DNA of 60,000 nt from Strigamia acuminata (Eukaryota > Arthropoda > Chilopoda > Geophilomorpha > Linotaeniidae): contig OX442317.1 of assembly GCA_949358305.1 (NCBI GenBank), positions 12,530,186-12,590,185 on the forward strand, given 5' to 3'. The notes beneath the pieces are model-generated. The model had not been told where the DNA came from, made no database searches, and saw nothing but the letters and a program-made list of their open reading frames with translations. Below, one piece after another: positions 57,068 through 60,000 of the stretch (the stretch's first letter is position 1; every line of letters begins with the position of its first letter). The translations under genes were made by a program, and so were the position numbers.

Positions 57068-60000
57068 ATGGCAACTGCAGCTGGTTTGACCGCGGAAGCA
57101 GCGGAAGAGAAAGAAACACAATGGCAAGCCAAGGCCCAAGGAGCAGAGGATCTGCTCTCGACATCTGCAAACGTTCTCGACGGGGGTGAGCTTGAAGCTC
57201 TCCACGCAACAATAGATGCGCAGTTGAGTGACCTTATTGATGAGCTCGCTGTCTTTAAAGACAAGATAGAACGTTCAGATTACCTGCTTAGTTTGAGACG
57301 TCTCGAAGACATTAGGACTAAGGTCAATCTTCTTAAGCAAAGGACGAAATTTTCAAAACAGATGCAGGATAAGTTTGGGGCACATCCCGGCGGAAATACG
57401 CTAATGAATTCTGGATTTCTGAACAACTCCTCAATCATATCACGGAAGACTACAAAGCTTCCAAAGTTGACTCTGCAGAAATTCGACGGGAATCCGATGG
57501 AGTATAAGAGCTTCATGGATATGTTTTCAACCACAGTTGACGCCGATGCCGAGTTATCGAACGTCGAAAAACTTCAATATCTTAAATCAAGCTGTATCGG
57601 GGAAGCTGAAGTGGCGATTAAGTCGTACCCACTTACTAACGATTCGTATTTAATGGCACTTAGCAGTTTAGAAGGACTTTTTGGGTCAGAAGTAGCCCAA
57701 AAGAACGCTCTGGCGAGGAAAATTCGTGAAGCCGAAGCAGTTAAAGATTTGTACCCAATCCAGCCAGTAAAATCTCTATTGACGTCCCTCACCGGTGCTT
57801 TCCGAACATTAGAACAGTTGAAGTTCCCAGTTACGACTACTGGATTATTTCTAATCCCGGAATTATTGCGGAAGTTTCCACCGGAATTGGGAAGACGATT
57901 TCATAGGATTTACAAAGGAAACGTGGAAAACGTTAATTTATTTCTCGAATTTGTAGCAAGCGAAGTCAGAGTAGCAGAATTATCAGACGATAGCGTATTT
58001 ACCAGTCAGAAAGTCACCAAGAAGAGTGAGAAACCAGCAACTAGAGAGCAAAAAGAAGAATTACGAGGGACCATGTCATCTTGCGCGGTTGCGCAAAATA
58101 CGTCATTCGGGTCCAATACGAAAGAATCATTCAAACCAAAATCAGGTCCAGTCCGGAAATTGATCTGTGCCTTCTGTGAAGGAGATCATTTCAACAATAA
58201 TTGCGACGCAAATCTGGAAGTTTCGGAGAAATACGACATCGTTAAGCGAAAACGTCTATGCTTTAATTGCCTGAGACCAAGCCATACAGTGGGTAACTGC
58301 CCTGTAAAATTTTGTTGCCGATCATGCGGTGGTCGACACCATTCTTCAATTTGTAACAGAGGTCATGCGGAAAAGCCACCTGATACCAAAGAAGAGAACG
58401 TCTCCGCCAACGTCTCGTTGTCGGTCTCAAGTGACGTCCAGCTAATGGTTTTCACAGCATTGTTCGTCCGAAAGAGTGGCGAAACAATCCCAGTTCGTGG
58501 ATTACTCGATCCGGGTAGTCATCGTTCATATATTACGAAGCGGTTAGCAAAGAAATTACACCTAAACAAGATTGAGACGTATCACACCATGACCCAGTGT
58601 CTGCTGAACAAGGAACCAGTTCCTACAACTCATGACGTGTTTAGATTCGAGTTGCAGTCTCGTCACGACAAGCAGAAAGTGTCTGTATTTGCTCTTGATA
58701 CCGACACACTTCCCAATATAAAGGGAGTGATAGATCACCAAACGCTGCAACAAATCAAGTCGTTTAATCTTGAGATGGCAGAACCACATCCCTCCGTGTC
58801 AGATGAGGTAGATGTCTTGATCGGAAGCGGAGCATGGTGGAAAATAATTCAAGCGGGAACGAAGAGAATTAGTCCAGAATTAGGAATGATGAAAACAGTT
58901 TTTGGATGGATTTTAAACGGACAAATTAACTCAAAAGAGCCTTCCATCTACAAAGACGATATCTCACTGGGAGATGTATCGTGTATGGCGATCGATTCTG
59001 GAAAGAAGATGACTTTCAACACTTCAAAAAAGGACAAAGGCGGGTTTGGACAGGCGAATTCCACATCAATGCCCGACGAGAAAAGCGAAAAGGGTGGAGT
59101 ACGAGCAAAAGGCGTCATCGCTTCTCGTTTTGCCGCGAGCCGCTCTAGCGAGCTGGAGGTACGGCATCCTGACGTCCCCATCGAATTGGAAATGGATGGA
59201 AAGCGGACGTTTAAAGGGATAAGGTCGGGCAAGATGGCGATTTCTCAGAGTCCTGACACACTGGAGTCTACGGAAAAGAAAGGAGAATTTCCGAAAAATT
59301 TCAAAAAAGATGAAGAAAAGGGTTTAAGTAAATGGAGGAAGATATTGAAATGGAGTCGCAAGAAACTCACCAATTCGCACAGAAGATCAAATGCAGTCAC
59401 AAAGGCCACGGGAAATATACATTTAGTAATTGGCCCAATGTTTTCTGGAAAAACTACTGCTTTACTTAATGTAATCCGAAATGAAGAAGAAAATTCTTGC
59501 CTGCTTGTTAAGCATTTGACAGACGTTAGATATAGTAAAGATGAAATGGTTAGCCACACCGGACAACGACGTCCAGCGGTTCGGGTCGCGTCGTTACAGG
59601 AAATCAAGAAAATTGCGGAGTCGGTCAAGACGATAGGTATCGACGAAGGGCAATTTTTCGGAGACATCGATTCGTTTTCCGACAAAATGGCGAACGAAGG
59701 AAAGAATGTAATAATTGCCGCTTTAAATGGTGATTTTAAGAGACAGGAATTCAAGGCAGTATCTAATCTCATTCCACTAGCGGAAACTATTGTCAAACTT
59801 CATGCCAAATGCCACTTTTGTGGAAACCAAGCGTCGTTCACCAAACGAATATCGGGTGAAACGCAAGTTCAGGTTGTGGGAGGAGAAGAGAGATACAAGC
59901 CAACGTGTCGTACCTGTTTTCAGAAATCAATCAATTCTATAGAAGTCAAGAGAAAGCTAATTAATGGAGCGGCACATTTAAGTTTAGCGATTTTGAATCG
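57068..60000 (+). CDS. gag-pol: Gag-protease-thymidine kinase polyprotein, 3' end beyond window
   Basis: 977 complete codons with no stop, running off the window. The start is ATG 57068: an in-frame TAA sits directly before it and the context (A at -3, G at +4) is good. Order of parts: N-terminal charged, probably helical segment (1-125); DUF1759-type Gag (about 131-305); CCHC knuckles (367-429); BEL/Pao-type aspartic protease with D481 and the LIGSG...VFGWILNG segment (457-618); lysine-rich linker (619-780); TK1-type thymidine kinase (about 781 onward). Gag should form the particle, the protease should cut the chain, and the kinase would phosphorylate thymidine inside or near the particle. 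RT and integrase are expected downstream but not seen. The kinase has no start codon of its own next to it, so it must be made as part of the polyprotein. Confidence 0.95.
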   Translation, partial: MATAAGLTAEAAEEKETQWQAKAQGAEDLLSTSANVLDGGELEALHATIDAQLSDLIDELAVFKDKIERSDYLLSLRRLEDIRTKVNLLKQRTKFSKQMQDKFGAHPGGNTLMNSGFLNNSSIISRKTTKLPKLTLQKFDGNPMEYKSFMDMFSTTVDADAELSNVEKLQYLKSSCIGEAEVAIKSYPLTNDSYLMALSSLEGLFGSEVAQKNALARKIREAEAVKDLYPIQPVKSLLTSLTGAFRTLEQLKFPVTTTGLFLIPELLRKFPPELGRRFHRIYKGNVENVNLFLEFVASEVRVAELSDDSVFTSQKVTKKSEKPATREQKEELRGTMSSCAVAQNTSFGSNTKESFKPKSGPVRKLICAFCEGDHFNNNCDANLEVSEKYDIVKRKRLCFNCLRPSHTVGNCPVKFCCRSCGGRHHSSICNRGHAEKPPDTKEENVSANVSLSVSSDVQLMVFTALFVRKSGETIPVRGLLDPGSHRSYITKRLAKKLHLNKIETYHTMTQCLLNKEPVPTTHDVFRFELQSRHDKQKVSVFALDTDTLPNIKGVIDHQTLQQIKSFNLEMAEPHPSVSDEVDVLIGSGAWWKIIQAGTKRISPELGMMKTVFGWILNGQINSKEPSIYKDDISLGDVSCMAIDSGKKMTFNTSKKDKGGFGQANSTSMPDEKSEKGGVRAKGVIASRFAASRSSELEVRHPDVPIELEMDGKRTFKGIRSGKMAISQSPDTLESTEKKGEFPKNFKKDEEKGLSKWRKILKWSRKKLTNSHRRSNAVTKATGNIHLVIGPMFSGKTTALLNVIRNEEENSCLLVKHLTDVRYSKDEMVSHTGQRRPAVRVASLQEIKKIAESVKTIGIDEGQFFGDIDSFSDKMANEGKNVIIAALNGDFKRQEFKAVSNLIPLAETIVKLHAKCHFCGNQASFTKRISGETQVQVVGGEERYKPTCRTCFQKSINSIEVKRKLINGAAHLSLAILN
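57458..57982 (+). other. Gag domain, DUF1759 type (residues 131-305)
   Basis: Begins LPKLTLQKFDGNPMEYKSF and continues through LSNVEKLQYLKSS and a region with SYPLTNDSYLMALSSLEGLFG. This is the usual layout of the Gag domain of BEL/Pao elements (Pfam DUF1759), which builds the virus-like particle. No gap or stop is seen. Confidence 0.85.
58166..58354 (+). other. Three CCHC zinc knuckles (residues 367-429)
   Basis: C367-X2-C370-X3-H374-X4-C379; C398-X2-C401-X4-H406-X4-C411; C417-X2-C420-X3-H424-X4-C429. The second is a canonical retroviral-type nucleocapsid knuckle; the first and third have the shorter C-X2-C-X3-H spacing. Together they form the nucleic-acid-binding part of Gag that packages element RNA. 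Confidence 0.92.
58436..58921 (+). other. BEL/Pao aspartic protease region, DUF1758 type (residues 457-618)
   Basis: A hydrophobic strand leads into LLDPGSHRSYITKRLAKKL, with D481 as the predicted catalytic aspartate, followed by LIGSGAWWKII (584 on) and TVFGWILNG (610-618). The enzyme would act as a dimer to cut the polyprotein. The active-site triplet is D-P-G where many retropepsins have D-S-G or D-T-G; activity should not be assumed. Confidence 0.85.
58922..59407 (+). other. Lysine-rich linker between protease and thymidine kinase (residues 619-780)
   Basis: About 160 residues of low complexity, rich in K, E, S and G, with no domain I recognise. It ends in a strongly basic stretch (754-773, containing KWRKILKWSRKK). 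It could be a flexible, cleavable spacer; the basic patch could bind nucleic acid or act in nuclear import. Part may be the normal protease-RT connector enlarged when the kinase was acquired. Confidence 0.6.
59408..60000 (+). other. Thymidine kinase domain, TK1 type (residues 781-977+)
   Basis: Transfers phosphate from ATP to thymidine, giving dTMP in the salvage route to dTTP. Visible motifs: P-loop GPMFSGKTT (G789-T797, K795), lid D819-V-R-Y822, catalytic E860 in IGIDEGQFF, AALNGDF with L886 and F890, F895, T925 in FTKR, VVGG, Y943, and zinc cysteines C915/C918 and C947/C950. Spacings match human TK1: Glu to first zinc Cys 55, Glu to the Leu of AAL-x-G 26, first Cys to Thr 10 and to Tyr 28, Cys pair to Cys pair 29. 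No catalytic residue is missing. One change from the human pattern is N887 where TK1 has Asp in ALDG. A dCK-type or herpesvirus-type kinase is excluded by these motifs. It continues to the window edge with residues beyond the TK1 core. Confidence 0.95.

Larger units (their letters stand above)
54981..60000 (+). mobile_element. BEL/Pao LTR retrotransposon carrying a thymidine kinase (5' part)
   Basis: A 5' LTR (54981-55936), primer-site-like sequence (55941), leader and an open gag-pol frame from 57068 through the window edge. BEL/Pao identity rests on a DUF1759-like Gag (LPKLTLQKFDGNPMEYKSF), CCHC knuckles followed by an aspartic protease with LLDPGSHRSYI, and the later LIGSG...VFGWILNG signature. 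In ordinary BEL/Pao elements the RT starts soon after that signature. Here a linker and a TK1-type thymidine kinase occupy the space. The RT, RNase H, integrase, 3' LTR and right target duplication are not in the window. The frame has no stop or frameshift across 2933 bp, so the copy looks young and potentially functional. Confidence 0.93.

Noticed and set aside
57003-57792. Several minus-strand frames of 69-85 residues
   Set aside because: Antisense shadows of the Gag coding region.
59245-59796. 183-residue minus-strand frame
   Set aside because: Antisense shadow of the linker and thymidine kinase coding sequence; the plus-strand frame carries the recognisable motifs.
57068-60000. Host thymidine kinase gene next to, but separate from, the retrotransposon
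   Set aside because: The kinase is in the same uninterrupted frame as Gag and protease, has no intron and no start codon of its own beside it.

Overview
The window reads as repeat-dense heterochromatin from an animal genome, most likely an invertebrate. About three quarters is one A+T-rich tandem satellite with a monomer of about 140-147 bp. The rest is four LTR-element insertions. At least one is a BEL/Pao retrotransposon, a superfamily known only from animals. I see no host protein gene, tRNA or rRNA. The species cannot be named from this sequence.

Layout. Satellite in forward orientation fills 1-14434. Two identical copies of a 1580-bp solo-LTR-like insertion in minus orientation (2616-4195 and 8796-10375) interrupt it; they lie in a near-perfect 6180-bp tandem duplication. 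At about 14435 the satellite flips and runs in reverse to 54980. A 5959-bp LTR element with no recognisable coding sequence and two 761-bp LTRs that look identical (17766-23724) sits in the reverse part, flanked by a GCAC duplication. The satellite is organised into nested higher-order repeats with periods of 860, 1147, 2126 and 2857 bp.

From 54981 to the right edge is the 5' part of a BEL/Pao element: a 956-bp LTR, a primer-binding-site-like sequence, a 1.1-kb leader with two short tandem-repeat blocks, and one uninterrupted frame from 57068 that is still open at 60000 (977 codons). It encodes, in order, a BEL-type Gag, three CCHC zinc knuckles, a BEL/Pao-type aspartic protease, a lysine-rich linker and then an apparently complete TK1-type thymidine kinase domain. 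Reverse transcriptase, RNase H, integrase and the 3' LTR would have to lie beyond the window.

The thymidine kinase fused in frame into the retrotransposon polyprotein is the outstanding observation. Its P-loop, lid, catalytic glutamate, thymine-contact residues and four zinc cysteines are all present, with spacing almost identical to cytosolic TK1. A reasonable inference is that the element carries its own dTMP-making enzyme to support reverse transcription where dTTP is scarce, much as some retroviruses carry a dUTPase. The three distinct insertions share LTR termini, a TTTT-TGG primer-site arrangement or leader sequence, so they look like relatives. The 5.96-kb element is plausibly a non-autonomous passenger of a BEL/Pao lineage.
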